The notes beneath the pieces were generated by a model that was not told where the DNA came from, searched no databases, and saw only the letters and a list, made by a program, of their open reading frames with translations. Below are positions 1 to 13,745 of a stretch of DNA of 64,000 nucleotides, one piece after another; position 1 is the stretch's first letter, and every line of letters starts with the position of its first letter. The stretch is from Atrina japonica. Lineage: Eukaryota > Mollusca > Bivalvia > Pterioida > Pinnidae. Both the position numbers and the translations under genes were made by a program. The stretch is from assembly GCA_030159075.1 (NCBI GenBank), contig BROG01000649.1, positions 186,001 through 250,000 on the forward strand, written 5' to 3'.

Positions 1-2570
1 CTTGTCAGTTAAATAAGTCATGTGAAGCTAAGTCATAAACCACAAGTTTTGTGTCCCTACTCTTATGACTTAAATGGCCATAGTTACTTTTTTCCAATTT
101 GGCACATTGCCATGTAAAATTCTCAATTGGAAAGGTACAGGACCCTGTTGCAAAAGGGTCTATTAACCGCTGGACTTTCAGAAAGCGACTGTTCTTACCC
201 CAGACATTCAACATTCGAAACAAAAAGTCATTAATTATAGTTTTGATATGATTAGTTCTGTATTACATAATACATTATAAGCATATTTTGAGCCATTTGG
301 TAAGGTGTCGACAGGCAACAGAATCTGTTGGCTATTTCCTTCAACCACAGTGTACATTGTAACTCAATGGGTAGTTTTTCTTATCTTCTTTTACATAACA
401 TACTTTTGAGACAAGGTGGTCCTGAATATAATGTACAGTAAACCTGCTAGCGACCACCTCTATATAAGGATTGCCTGTCTATAAAGGCCAGTTTTGAAAA
501 GTACCATGACTGCATACTTCAGTTAAATTGAACCTGTGTATAATGGTCACCTGCACATAAAGGCCAATATTTTCTGGTCCCTTGGGTGAGCCCTATATAC
601 ATGTACAGGTTTTACTGTATATTCATTTACATGTACAAATTATACAAGACATACTGGTGGACAGTCTGAAATATGGTAACACAAGGCAGGCTAAAGACAC
701 ATTTAGAATGGTCTAAGTCATTGATTTATTGAAGCGTCCAATGTTTTTCAGGGGTTGATGAGTTTGATACCTGTAGTCAAAATTGCACTACAGGCCACCT
801 ATGTATAAAGGCCACCGACCTGTAGCTAAATAGGCCATGGATTCAAACAACCTTTGTGCGCTTTTATATAATGTATAAACCTCTTTATAAAGGTCACCTG
901 ACTATAAAATCTGACTACTTTTGTATGTTCTTTTGAGCGGTCTTTATAGAGACTAGGTTCACTTACATGTACATTTGTAAGGTTGTCCACTCAAGACTGT
1001 ATACTGGTACAGATAAAAATGCACCAAAACAGAATGAATTCAAATATAAATGATATGATGTTATAATGATCTTATCAGAGTACACATACCACATGTGGAA
1101 CTGTGTCACAGGTATACATTCTATAAGGCCTGTGATATTCCACGATCACAGAATAACACTTGACAGACAGAATAGCAATCTGAAACGAAATTTGCAGTTT
1201 TGAAAAATCTTTAAAAATTCTAAACGAGGTATTATTTTCCAAACTAATGTGCTATTTCCGTGTTATAAACTTAATTTCTTTGTTCATTTACAATATTTCA
1301 TTACTTTTCTATCTATCAATTTCTGTATTTATATATCCTGTATTATAAGTCGGATAGTCTTACATGCACATTTTACATAGACTAGCATTGATAAAAGGGC
1401 TAACTCATTTCGGCTGTCATAGTATCAATACTGTATCCGGATTCTTTTCAAATGAAAAACAAAATTTGAAGCCCTTCACCGGCATTGGTGACGTCTCCAT
1501 ATGAGTGAAAGATTCTTGAGTGGGACGTTAAACAACAATAAACAAACAAACAAACAAATCAAATGAAAAAAAACAAAACAGAAATCATGAAAACTGAAAA
1601 CAGAATTGAGGCAAATTTGGAACAGTAAATCACTGGCCCTAATTCTAGACAAGGTTAAAACATCGGAAATATCAAGTTTTCATACATGTGTACATGTTAT
1701 ATATATTTTTCTGTTTATTTATTAAGAGTCAATACTACAAATTAAAAGTATTTAGTTCACCTGACAGATCTACCTGCCCAAGGCATTCAGGTATTTTGTC
1801 ACCTTCAACACAGAAAATGATCAATGTTGTAAAATTGATGTGAAATTTGTAATTAGTGATAATAGATCAGTTGAGAGTGAGACAGATTATGTCACTGATG
1901 GTCTGCTGTTATTTCTTGTTACCTGGTGTATGAAGCTTAAAACTAATATGGCTGACATCACCTGTAAAGTAACCCTGCAGGTACATGTATCTTTACCTGC
2001 AAATATTTATGTACATTTTGTACATGTACATGTGACTGTCTTATTTGTATTATAGATGTAATCTCTTACAATAAAAGCATATCTATGTAAACAATCTTTT
2101 ACAGTGCTTTCTTTTCACCTGTGAATTACCTGTGAACCAGGTGACCTCAGGTGTATAATCATAAAGAACAGGTTATGATAGGCAGAAGGAAGTTATGTAA
2201 TCTAATAATGCATTTATTGTGTTTACCTTCAAAAGCGTGATAAGATAACTATTAACTAATAGATTTCTACCTAAGGTAGATAACTCTGTCATGTTTAACT
2301 GTAGAACTTGTCTCAGCAGGTTAATACATGTTTATTATATAGTTACAATAGATAAACTTGTGAACTTTTCCATACATTTGATTTAGATAAGATGTTACAA
2401 ATATAGTCATTTGATGTTTTATTATTTGAACTAATTGATATTACGGTAGTTGTAATGTCACATCCCTTAAACTTGCCGGTACATGTACAGGTCACATGTA
2501 ACGTTCTAATCTCATATCCTGTATCCAAACATTTATGTCCTCTCTGCCTCCATGTTCTCCCTCTAATTAC
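1..2570. other. gene-free stretch with decayed repeats
   Basis: No exon-like reading frame is visible. At 430-600 and 780-920 lie copies of a dispersed motif of the type 'aaacctg...ccacctctatataaagg'. A copy of the small 'CATCAACCCCTGAAAAACA' inverted-repeat element lies at about 691-768, reverse orientation. Segment 1,130-1,690 is a decayed relative of the element at 46,050-47,190. A SINE 3' end is at 1,468-1,560. The remainder is unremarkable AT-rich DNA. Confidence 0.5.
1468..1560 (+). mobile_element. 3' fragment of tRNA-derived SINE
   Basis: The segment reads 'cttcaccggcattggtgacg', then 'gagtgggacgttaaacaac', and ends in an AAAC-rich tail. It matches the 3' half of the fuller reverse-strand copy at 59,029-59,316. 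The tRNA-like head is missing, as expected for a 5'-truncated retroposon. Confidence 0.75.
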
Positions 2571-2575
2571 CTCCT

Positions 2576-3180
2576 TTTCCGTCTCCCTGCCTGAGTATCC
2601 GTCTGTCAGCCTCCCTGCTTGACTAACCGTCTGTCAGTCACCCTGTCTGATTAACTGTCTGACAGTCTCCCTGTCTAAGTAACTGTCTGTCAGTCTCCTT
2701 GTCTGTCTGTCTGACAGTCTGTCTGCCAGTCTCCCTGTCTGTATAACTGTCAGTCTCCCTGTCTGTATAACTAACTGTCAGTCTCCCTGTCTGTACAACT
2801 GTCAGTCTCCCTGTCTGTATAACTAACTGTCAGTCTCTCTGTCTGTATAACTGTCAGTCTCCCTGTCTGTATAACTATCTGCCAGTCTCCCTGTTTGTAT
2901 AACTGTCAGTCTCCTTGTCTGTCTGATAGTCCCTGTCTATCTGTCAGTTTCCCTGTCTGTATAACTGTCTGTCAGTCTCTCTGTCTTTAGGTCTGCCAAT
3001 TTCCTTATGTCTGTCTGTCAATCTTCCTGTCTTTATGTCTGCCAGTCTCCCTTTCTGTCTAACAGTTTGTTATTCTCCCTGTCTAAGTCTGTATAACTGA
3101 CTGTTAGTCTCCATGTCTGTAAAACTTTCTCTGTCTCCCTGTCTGCTTTTCTGTCTGGATGTCTTGCTGTCTCTGTCTTT
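2576..3180. repeat. degenerate CTGT-rich tandem repeat
   Basis: About 600 bp of diverged units built around 'gtctccctgtctgtataact', variously 25-40 bp long. No unit is perfect for long, and no reading frame is maintained across it. Confidence 0.85.
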
Positions 3181-4640
3181 CGCAGGATGTCACGTCTTAA
3201 TAATTATACAAAGTGAAGTCTGGTTGTTGTCTGCCAGTCTAATGTACCATTGTTAGTTTAAAGGTCTTGACGTCTGTCTTTCTAGACAAACAAGTGTAAG
3301 CATTGCATTTTCATGTACATGATGTATGGATACATTGTTTGTGTAAAGGGATTTTGAAAAGCTATGTTAGTACTGAGACTGAAAGATATATAGATAATTA
3401 AACACATTCCCAGAGAAAAACTCGAGTAGATATCAAATCCTAAAATTTATAGTCAAATTTCTTATCTTGATTCAAGGTATAAATCTTCAGTAATTTAGAG
3501 GTGCTCTCTGTGTTTCGTTAACCTTTTTGCACACGCAACTCACATATGGTAACAAATTTGGATGCCATTTCTTTGTACCTGTTAGTTGAATGATCTGGAT
3601 AAGTAACAGTTGCCATATCTCCTTAAAATGCTGTGGCTTCATTTTTCAATTGCCGATATCTACATTAAGTACATTTCGACAGCTGCTGTAAAAATGTAAC
3701 AGCATTTAAATCTCATCAGAGTGTCGACACATCATGTAAATATTTTAGTCTTCATCTTCTGAATGTTTCCCAGATTTCATCTTTTGATATACATTTAGAT
3801 AAGATTAATTAATTGGGTAAGACCTGCAGCACAAAAATATCTGCAATGTGCTCTGTCTATTGTGACCCAGTAACAGAATCTCAGTTTTAAGTTACATCTG
3901 TGGCTTTCACATTTTATGCCAATTACTGGTGAAAGACCAATCACTACCTGTTTTAAAGATGTCTCGGGCATGACACGATACAGGAATCAAACTCAGTACC
4001 TCCTGTTAGAAAGTGGAACATTCTGATCAAATCAGCCCCGATGATCAGTTGATTACGTAAGAGAACAGGCGATAACAAGCGAGTGGTACCTGTATCTGTA
4101 ATATTGTTAATTCTCTCAGGAAATTTTCCTGGACTGTTACAGGACTCATTCCCAATAGGAAATCAGCTTATATTTTCTGCAAAACTGTGCAAAAATTCCT
4201 AATTTGGAATTTCAAAATATAATATAATAATAGTTTTAGACTAAATTTGAGGCATTTGTTTTAAGTTGAAACTTTTCCAAATTTTATGGAACCTGGACCC
4301 AGAATTTAGGAGATTTTTGGGAGTATTAGGTTCATTCGGTGGTACTGATTTTTGTTTGATTCAATTTGGTCTGGATTCCATTTTCTAGTGATTTTAATCC
4401 TTGCCAAAATTTTTGAATTCCAGCAGTTGGTAGCCTCATGCATGTATTTGCTAGTTGGCATACATACATGTACTGTAATTCTATAGTTTAAGGTCATTGA
4501 CCTCCTGACTTCCACAAAGGTATAAATTTTGTGGTGTTTTCCCCTTTACTTGTATACAAGTGTTACTTACAATCTTACAATATATGTAAGCTATGTACAG
4601 TTGAGGGCTGTTTGAAATTGTTGAAAACTTGCATCTGTGA
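3181..4640. other. gene-free stretch
   Basis: No coding signal. Segment 4,120-4,325 is one copy of a dispersed family also seen at about 15,766-15,955 and 42,066-42,296. Family members share a 'gcaaaaattcc.aat' core and end near a 'ggac/tcc..gaattt' block. Confidence 0.5.
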
Positions 4641-4644
4641 GAAT

Positions 4645-4672
4645 GAGAGAGAGAGAGAGAGAGAGAATGAGA

Positions 4673-4738
<66 letters not shown>
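4645..4738. repeat. (GA)n microsatellite
   Basis: About 94 bp of nearly uninterrupted GA dinucleotides, with two ATGA interruptions near the left end. Confidence 0.97.
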
Positions 4739-4740
<2 letters not shown>

Positions 4741-5116
4741 AGGTAGTTAGTTGTCAGGAGTTAATTGTTGAAATGAGGAAATCAGCATGGATTCAAACCC
4801 TGCTGGTGATTTAGGAAGGCTCAAAATTACATCAATTTAAAATTCAGTCAGATTCAAAGAAGAGGTGAAAAAAAACCTCAAAAACATCTCAGTTTTAAAT
4901 TTGATGTTGTAATCTCTTGGCCACAGAGGCTCCTAAAAATGTTGATTAATCATTTCTTGCCAGTTCAGAGTTAATGAAGTATATATGTAGTATTTTGGCA
5001 AGTAGTAATGTGCAGAGATTTCATAATATTTACAAGTAACTGGGCCTTATCACCTTCACTGATAAAGAATTCATAACATTGTAATTACTATTGCATACCA
5101 GTATATCTTATAGTAA

Positions 5117-5617
5117 TCAGAATTTGTGGTCTAGTGATAAATGTAGGGCAGTTGAACTTCGGAAGTTCAAATCCAGGTCAGGCAGGAGACTTTAGGTGTG
5201 CTTTATTCAATGCAGTCTCAGAACATTTTGCAATTGAATGTACCAGGACAGGAAGTAGTTATTTCAAAGATAGCAATAAAAATTACATAATGCTGGTGGG
5301 TTTATGGCTGTATTTGCCAAGACAAATTGTAATTTGACTTTTGCTCCTGAACATTTGTGCTGCAACACCCTCTGGATAGTTGCAAAATAAATGCTGCAGG
5401 AGCAATTATAAAAACTACTGCAGCTGCCATCACTGACTTTTCTAACTCCTGTCATGTTTGTGATGCCACTGTTCTAGCTGCACCACCTATTCAGCTTGCA
5501 CAATTAGAACCTGTCCAGGACAGTGTTCTAGAGCATTTGATTGCTGTTCCGCTTGCCTGGAATATCCTTGACAATGAAACAAACACACTTCCCATAAAAG
5601 GAGTACAGCTTGAATGA
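5117..5617 (+). other. tRNA-like head plus orphan 86-codon frame
   Basis: Bases 5,127-5,176 look like a tRNA-derived retroposon head: an A-box-like 'gtggtctagtgata' and a B-box-like 'gaagttcaaatcc'. Downstream, 5,357-5,617 is open for 86 codons, rich in Ala, Leu and Val, and ends in TGA. It begins with GTG, not ATG, and a stop lies just upstream. I recognise no domain. It may be a decayed transposon-encoded segment, or a lone exon of an unrelated gene. No splice context supports either reading. Confidence 0.25.
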
Positions 5618-6423
5618 AATTTATAGACTTATGGTGTAGACTGCAAAACAAATTAATTTAACTAATTTATTGAAGTTGTGACATGTTAAAGAATTCATGT
5701 CTTTGGGATGAAATTTTGTTTTAAGATACAATGTTACAGTACATTTAGTTGTAACATGTTAAAGAATCTGTGATACTTTAGGGTTAGACTTCAAAATAAG
5801 ATCCCATTTTATATAGTAGTCATGTTACTCATGCCATGTTAAAAACTCATGAGAATATAGGATTAGACTTCAGAATAAGATCCCTTGTTATGAAACATTT
5901 TAAGGATTTTTTGAAAAACAATTCTTGTATTTATATATATTACCATTTTCTGTGAATCTGTAGTCAGCTGGTTACGAAATTCATTCTATGTAATTGGCTT
6001 TGCGATGGGAGTTTTTCATATGACATAACAGCTAAACAGCTGTGTGAGACGAGAAGTAGTTCCTCTTTTCTGTTGAGAAATACTAAATGGAATTAAAGTT
6101 TATTTTCTTATTTTCATATCATTTTGAAAGAAACTAGTGATATGGAAAATTTTGAATAAATGTCAGATTTTTTTTTTAAATTATTTTAGAATATTCGTTT
6201 GCTTGGTAACCGGAAGGTTAAATGTGTCGGAAGAGGATTGAAAATGCAAATGGCCACGCTCATGAGTATGCTGTATAATGTATATACAACGAATGTTTCA
6301 TGTACATAGAAAGTTTGAGTGTGACTTACGAGAAAGGAGACAGCTAATATTCATTCATGACAAGTGAAAGTAGCCATTTTATTTGACATTTTTTTACCAA
6401 TCAGCTGGGAACCATGATGACTG

Positions 6424-6444
6424 ATTGGTACGTAACTTACGTAA
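6424..6444. promoter_or_regulatory. possible regulatory patch: ATTGG plus TTACGTAA
   Basis: A reverse CCAAT box (ATTGG, 6,424-6,428) is followed 8 bp later by the perfect palindrome TTACGTAA (6,437-6,444), a PAR-bZIP/CRE-type half-site pair. A further 'gtgacg' lies near 6,482. Clustering in a low-repeat patch upstream of the gene is suggestive only. No transcript start can be seen. Confidence 0.2.
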
Positions 6445-7315
6445 GTAGGCCTATTTCACAGGCCTGATTTCACACGATGCGTGTGACGAATTGTTTCTGA
6501 TAGGAATATCCGTTGAAGGCAAACAAATTGACCTGTTTATCAGAGATGCTTGACAAAGTTGCACTAGGCCTAACTCTCTTTTTTGTGTTGTAACTATGAA
6601 GCGAACTTTCATTTTTGTGGTCTGTTTTTCTAGTCATAACATCATATAATAACCTAGATATATCGTAATATGGGCCTGTAGGCTGTACAGTATGCTACAG
6701 ATGTAGATTTAGTCTTGTGTTAGCGATTTCTTTCCGGGATTTTTGTTTTTGTTTTGTGGTAATATATGGCTTTTAAGATTAAATAAATAAGAAGTAAATA
6801 TGTGATATTCTATTATTTATTGATTCATTCATGCATTTCCCTACCAAAATGTAAAGCGATAAACACTGGACTGCGTGTACTGACAAAGCCAACACATTGC
6901 TCTATATACTTGCAATGAAGGGAGTTGCAGTCTGTATGTAAAAATTAAGCTGTGACATGTCATTTATCTACCCTTGAAAGTAATGGACTGTACTGAAAAC
7001 GAATGACACAGACCAATCCATATATGTCTTTAGGTGTGTATCAGATGAAAATCCCTCACTACATAGGCTACACTGGCATGAGTCCATTGTATAGGTAAAA
7101 TTTGTGGCACTTCACTAGCAGTTGGTAATTGACCTTTTGTGAAAGGCCAGACACAGCACCTTTTGGCAAACTTTTCTATTATGACATCACAATAAACTGG
7201 CCTCTCAAACATTCAAGTGATTATAAAATGAGATAAAACAATGAACATTGAGAGCCAGCTGTCAGATTTGGTGATAGGTCAATTATAATATAGCATCAAT
7301 ATACAAAATCAAAGA

Positions 7316-7536
7316 GCCGGCTTAGTCAGACTCTTGATTGTGAGGTAGTGAGTTCGAGTCCAGCTGGTGACAGGTTGGTTTCCTGTTCTTTGGATGAGAG
7401 AGTAAAAATCTAGGTCCCATGTCATGGTAGGTGTTGGCATGTTAGTGAACCCTCACTGCTTAATAGCTGTAAGTGTTGAGCATAGGCCATAATTTGAGTG
7501 GGATGTTAAACAACAATAAACAAACAAACAAAATCA
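7316..7536 (+). mobile_element. tRNA-derived SINE, internally deleted
   Basis: It begins 'gagccggcttagtcagac', carries a B-box-like 'gagttcgagtcc', then the family body ('gacaggttggtttcctg', 'gaaccctcactgcttaat'). It ends 'gagtgggatgttaaacaaca' with an AAAC tail. Compared with 59,029-59,316 it lacks the A-box region and the conserved block before the tail. Confidence 0.8.
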
Positions 7537-8117
7537 AACCTATAGTGGTTAGACATGCTTGTGTTGGCCATTGACTCAAGAACCATAAAATCTTTCTCAA
7601 TCACAAAGTTATATGTAATTGGTAATACATGTATTAGTGTAAATTTACATAGTTTATGTAAAGTTTACAAATGTAGGATGGAGTTATGGTCTAAATGTGA
7701 AAATGGAGGTAATTCTGACACTTGAAAGCGATGATTTTACAATGCTCTTTCAATAAAATTAGCCTGGTTCAGTTCAGGACTTTGTTTGGATAGAGTCAGT
7801 TTTGTTAGATGTATGTTGACCCTGGACATTATTTCCCAGAGCAGCTGTAAATTGGCATATATATAAGATCAAACCACACACATATTTTGTTAATAGGCCG
7901 GCATATAGCAGAGTACACCTAAAAACATGTAACACCACTCCAGCAAGAAATATTAACAAGCCGGAAAGGGAAATAATTAAATGTACATTTGTAATGGCTT
8001 TTAAGTACTGAAACAAGTGTTCAGACCAAGGTTATGTATAGGTGTGTTTTACGTGTACATGTTTACACAGTACAACTATAAATATACTTGTATTTTTTGT
8101 CCCGAACTTGTGAAACC

Positions 8118-8381
8118 GTTTTGTCTACGTTCTTCAGTTTGTCCGTTTAAAAGGTTTTGTCTACGTATTTCAGAGTGTCTGTTTGAAAGGTTTTGTCTAC
8201 GCTCTTCACTTTGTCTGTTTAAAAGGTTTTGTCTATTTGCTTCGGTTTGTCTGGTTTAAAAGGTTTGTCAATTTCCTTCAATTTGTCAGGTTTAAAAGGT
8301 TTCATCTGCATCTTAGAGTTTCTCTGGTTTAAAGGTTTTGTCTGCGTCCTTCAGTTTGTCTGGTGTAAAAGGTTTTGGTTC
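8118..8381. repeat. 36-bp minisatellite, about 7 copies
   Basis: Units follow the pattern 'ttttgtctacgttcttcagt' plus 'ttgtccgtttaaaagg', becoming more diverged and indel-bearing to the right. The long translated frame through it is only a consequence of the 36-bp period. Confidence 0.9.
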
Positions 8382-10072
8382 AAATTTGTTGTACATGCTA
8401 ACCTAACCATTTACATGTACTTAAAAATAGTTGGCGGAAATGTAAAATGATTAATCAATACTATCAAAATGTACGTTTTACAAATGTACATGAACATTTT
8501 GTACTTATTGGTGGGCCCCTTAAGATGCACCTTAATTTTCCATGTGAATTAGATCTAATCTCTTGCAGTTTTAGAGAAAATGTTTAGCCCTGTCATACCC
8601 AAAGTTTCTATAATTATATACATGTACATGTACCTGGAAATTCTTACCTCTGGTTATTTTCGACCTTTGCCCTTAATCAATTAATCACCATAACCTTACG
8701 GATGGCAAGCATATCTGTGTTTCAATTATTCAGCATGAAAAGTTTGCTTTCATTTTAAATTCACCCTCTCATCTACATGTAAAGGTGAAAATTGGATAGG
8801 AGCAAAATTTTCCTAGTACAGTGAAACTTGTGTGTAACGACCTCCTGAAGGACACAAGAAAACCGACCTTTATAGGAAGGTGGTCTTTATACAGAGGGTG
8901 ATTTGTACACAAATGGTATTATTGAGGACAGCAAAATACGGTCTAAAGCTGATTTTACTGTATATTCTACCCCTGGATAGCAGTTTACTATGGCAAAGAA
9001 TATGTGCCACACTTCAGTCTCTTTCACCACCCCCAGAATTCTCTTGCTACCCTAAATATTTTAGCGTTAATACTCTATATTGATTCAATGTATAATGTAT
9101 TGCTTTGGCATTGTTTAAAATTTTCTATTATTGTTTTTGATAATTAGTAAATAAAATTTTCCTGTACAGTCCAACTTGTCTATAATGGCCACTCAAGGGA
9201 ACAGGCAAAAGTAGTCATTATAGACAAGTGGCCTTTATATAAAGAGATTTATTTATTAAGAAGTTAACAAAGGTATGTTTGAATTATCTTAATACGCAGG
9301 TGCCCTTTATACAAATTTGACTGTATTCATTGGATCTAAATGGATTTAGTTGTTCTTGTAGACTTACAATATCACTCATCCTCCATTCGGTACATTTCCA
9401 CTACCCTTAATTTTCATCCTGTTCACCCTTCAGTCAAGATTAAACTGAGCTGTGTCAGTGAGGTGAAGTTGAGTTAATTGCTTTTAAGGGGATACAATTA
9501 CAAATTTACAAGGTCAAGGACATAGACTGCAGCACAAATTGTTGATACTTCTTATATATACATGTACCAATGTATTTTTATTAATTCAAGAATGTAAAGA
9601 TCTTTTTTCACTTCACAATTTGTAAAGAGACTACTTACACATTATTTGAACAGCAAATTGATATGATCTAAATATTTAAAAAGACACCATGTACATATCA
9701 TGTCTACTGCAATGATATAGAAATAAATGTACATGGTTTATGACTATGGAGTGGGATTATCAAATAAATAATTGAACCAATAGTTCTGTAAAAAAAAAAA
9801 TGGCACTTTATGTTAAAGGTATCACACTTAACATATATACTTATATATATAGGTATCACTTATTTACATGTATGTGACTGTGGATATATATGCGTGTATC
9901 AAAAGCTGCCATTTTTATGTAGCTCAGGTACTGTTGAAATTTTGACTTGGTTTACATGTACCTGTATTGGACAAGGTGGCCCTTGAATTATAAAAATCAA
10001 GATGTACATCATTACATGTATATATACCAATATTCTGTTGTACTGATTACATGTAAGTGTATTGTTAGAATT

Positions 10073-10077
<5 letters not shown>
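8382..10077. other. gene-free stretch with dispersed repeats
   Basis: Segments around 8,640-8,890 and 9,160-9,320 belong to dispersed families: one with a 'gtgaaaattggataggagc' type block (compare 45,550-45,600 and 51,590-51,800) and one with 'cagtgaaactt...ggtctttata' type ends. No exon signal was seen. Confidence 0.45.
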
Positions 10078-10117
<40 letters not shown>

Positions 10118-10400
10118 GTTTGTCTGTGTGTATGTTGTAATGAACTCAAACACAGACACAACACACAAACATACATATGCTAATTCACATGTGTACTGGG
10201 AAACACCAACATTCACATGCATGCATAAACACATATACATATGTATGTACATTCAATGTATATATTTACACATAGATGCAAATTTGCACACACGAGACAT
10301 ACATTTACACAATTCATACACACAAACTTTCATACCACATGCACAACACAACATACATAAACAAACACAGACAACACACATACTTATACATAAGTAACAT
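10078..10400. repeat. (TC)n followed by CA/CATA-rich tract
   Basis: An uninterrupted TC run (10,078-10,114) precedes roughly 270 bp of degenerate ACACA/ACATA repeats. No coding content. Confidence 0.9.
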
Positions 10401-13400
10401 ATAACACATTTTGAAATTATTCACTTTTTTAAAATCATTTATACACATAAATATGGACATTGTTACAATTGTATGAACATTGCCAGATGTTGCAATGTGT
10501 TTATCCTGTTAAACATCACTTCTAAAGTTCACATCAAATACCCCATCTCCATTTTCTTTAATCTAGGTACTTTTGATACTGGTGTAAATACTTTCAAGTA
10601 CATATTCCAAGTATTTCTATCAAAATTGTTATCCCCAAAATAAATCAAACCAATAATATAACTATTAGCAAGACTATCTTGTGTATGTTGTCACTGTGTA
10701 TAGTGCTGGCTTCATCCTATGAAATAATAGAAATTGACATGAGGTATGTTTATAAAGAGCATGCCCATCTACCAATCAGATGTTAGGCATGGAGAAGATA
10801 TCGAGAGAATTCGGAAGAAATTCGGATAATTAATAACCTGGCTGTTGAGTTCCTGATCCATTGGTAATGCACTAAACGTTGTGTAGGTATGTGTGGACTT
10901 GTAACTAAACAAACACAGGGAAATCGGTTTTATGGCCAGTATAATATATAGTATCTAAGTCTCAGTTGTGATCAAGGTGTGGTAAAGTCTTTATGTGGCT
11001 TGAAGACATTTGGAGAAGTTTAAGAGTTATTTGTCACCAGTTAATCAGGTGAAAAACAAAGTCAACACACACGCTGGAATGTTATTTCATCTTTGTGCAT
11101 CTTCTACATAGAAAGTAACTCTAACCTTAAGCCGGTACACACAAATCCTAGTTTACAACATATGTTTCTGTCAGTTCGGAAGTTTTTAGCCAGACACATT
11201 TAGGACCCAGAAAGTCTGTCGGCACCCATTCTAACATCTGGATATGTGTAACATGTACAATATTTATTTTTCTGCTGCAAGCTGAATGATATATTTTATC
11301 ACTACAAAGGAGATATGCCAGTTCTTTTGAATGCTTTGAAGCGACATCCAATATAATACCATAGTTAAAACATTTGGCAGAGATATTTTTTTTGTGTGTG
11401 CGTCTTTTGTATCTCTCTTCCTAGGAGAGATAAAAATTATTCTTGGATTTTGGGGATGATTTTTTAATACAGTAATCTGGATGTGTATATTCTATCTGAG
11501 AAATTTACATTGTTTATGCGTAGATTTACACAGTGTTTAGCAACATACAAATGTGTTTTGTATCAATGGCGATTGTATACACATGTACTAGGTTCCAGGA
11601 TGCATTATAATACAAAAACGTTTTGATGTGATATATATTTCTCGATATGGTGGCAGATGGTGTCAGATAAAAAAAAGTACATGTTGTTGAAAAAGCAATT
11701 TTATCTCATTTTATTCCTTCGTTGTATTATTCATACTTAAAAATCATTCTCTACCCACAAATCAGGTGACACGCTCACATGCTGAAAAGAATACAGATGA
11801 AAAAACGTGCAGCTGTTGAGATGCATCAGAATACTACAACTAGTGGCATCTTTGCTCTTGAGTTTTGTATAAAAACTTGAAGGAATTCCAAGTGTTTCAT
11901 TGATGTAGATTTAATTGTTTTGGAACATAGGACAAAGGAAATTAATTTTGGTTGGAATTGTACCACATGTATCTTTATCGATAAGATGTTTTCATTTTTC
12001 GCTGCTGTTTTGAGTCAGTGTGTAGTACATGGATCTTGGTCAGTGTAAACGTCCATGGAATTTGTTTACTGCTGATTTTATAAACATTCAGGAGGATAAT
12101 ATATAGAAATACTTTGCTGTATCATTTTGGAAACTACAAAAGGTCAAACTACCATTTATGAACTTGATTGGATTACTATTGTGTAGACGGATAACTCGGT
12201 TGTCAGTTATTTCCGATATCTTAAGATTGGTTTTTCTTGTTTTGTTTAATTTTTGTATCACAAATAGAGCAGTCAGTGATTATTTTCACCCCCAGAAATT
12301 ATGAATTGTAAAATATTGTGGCCATTTGTTTTGAAGTTTTATAATGAAAACTGTATTATGGAACTAAACTGAATAACACATCCCCCCCTTCATTCTGTGT
12401 GCTATTTATATCACAGCTGGATAGAAAAAAAGATTTGAGTGATTTTAATTTCAGTTTCTTATTTATTGCTGTGGATTTTAGAACATAAAAAAATAATTGC
12501 TTTAAGGCCAAGCCTCATTAATGTTCTGGAAAATGATAAACAAAATGTATGCAGTTACATGTTCAAATTCACAAACCTGGACATTACATGTTCTGGTGTG
12601 AAGGTCTGTCTTAAGAATAGTATATATAAAACCTGGAGACAGATTTGTGTTTTCACATGTGAAAATTTAATTGTATCAGGCATAGTTTTCTTGCTTTGTG
12701 ATTAGTCTGGGTTATCAAATACAGGGTGTTTTGAAATTATTTATACAGTGTATGTCACAGTTATTTGTTTGGTGCTTTTAAGTGGATCATTTTATGTTCA
12801 TTATTGTTGGTGTTCTTACATGAACCTGGATTTCTACATAGTGACCACAGCTGCTGACCATTACTTAACTGTTGAATCAATTTGGAATCATTCCTTCTCT
12901 TTGTTGCTGTTTCGTTTCAACATTTGTATTGCTGTTATTTCAGAGCGAACCAATTCCCAAATTACATACATGTGTAATTATACAAAAGGACACTTTCCAG
13001 AAATTTTCATCCATTCTTAAACATAAATATCCGACTGACATAATTTTTATCTACATATGTACACGTGTGTCCGAGAAACATTTGATGCAGAGCTATATGG
13101 TACAGGACATCCGTAGATGTACTAGTTATGTAATTGATTTGATTTATATTTGGTATCAGGAAATTATATGTGCTCTAGTGTTAGTTCCAGTTTCTAACAT
13201 CGGTATCGGTGCAAACTAGTTCATACACATAATTTTGCTTGGATTTATATATTTTAGATTCAAACTCATACAAGTACATGTACCCAAGAATCGGACTAAG
13301 GAAGGAAATGTGGATAGAAGTATAGTGTTTTCTACATTCTTTATCTTCTTTTTATTTTTAAAATTGAAGATTTGGAATGAAGATATATTAATCAAGTTGC

Positions 13401-13745
13401 CGAGTCTTTCAATATCAGTTATTTCATAAACTGAAAAAGGGAAGTACAGAACATTCATTTGAACAGTTTTAACTTGAACAGTTGGGTAATTAAGTCACAG
13501 TGACCTAGTTTTTGGATGATAATTAGATCACTTTATTAACAGGTATTCATGGTGTAGGAAAAACAACGGAAATATAGTATAAATAACGGTGATGTGAACT
13601 AGATGAACTGCACATACTGAAGTAATAATCAGTGTAATTTGGGGAAGAGAGGTGATCTGTCTGGAACTTTAATTGGGCCGGAGGATGTCAGATTGACCTT
13701 ACAGGTCCAGTGACAGTTTTATCAGGAAATAATTAAACCAACAGG
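10401..13745. other. gene-free stretch
   Basis: AT-rich sequence with no supported exon. Open frames near 12,400-13,200 run through T-rich sequence, lack splice context and resemble no protein family. Several parts (10,730-11,000; 11,640-12,200) are not obviously repetitive, so non-coding function cannot be excluded. Confidence 0.4.

Larger units (their letters stand above)
5618..8100. other. gene-free stretch, partly non-repetitive
   Basis: No coding frame is visible. The part at 6,170-6,600 is less repetitive than its surroundings and holds promoter-like motifs, listed separately. A decayed copy of the 95-bp inverted-repeat element lies at about 6,961-7,043, and a SINE copy at 7,316-7,536. 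Confidence 0.45.

Noticed and set aside
8017..8450. Apparent Cys/Phe-rich repeat protein
   Set aside because: The frame is kept open only by the 36-bp minisatellite period, and later units shift frame.
12439..13219. Three overlapping open frames of 88-115 codons
   Set aside because: Translations are T-rich hydrophobic noise with no splice signals at their limits and no family resemblance.
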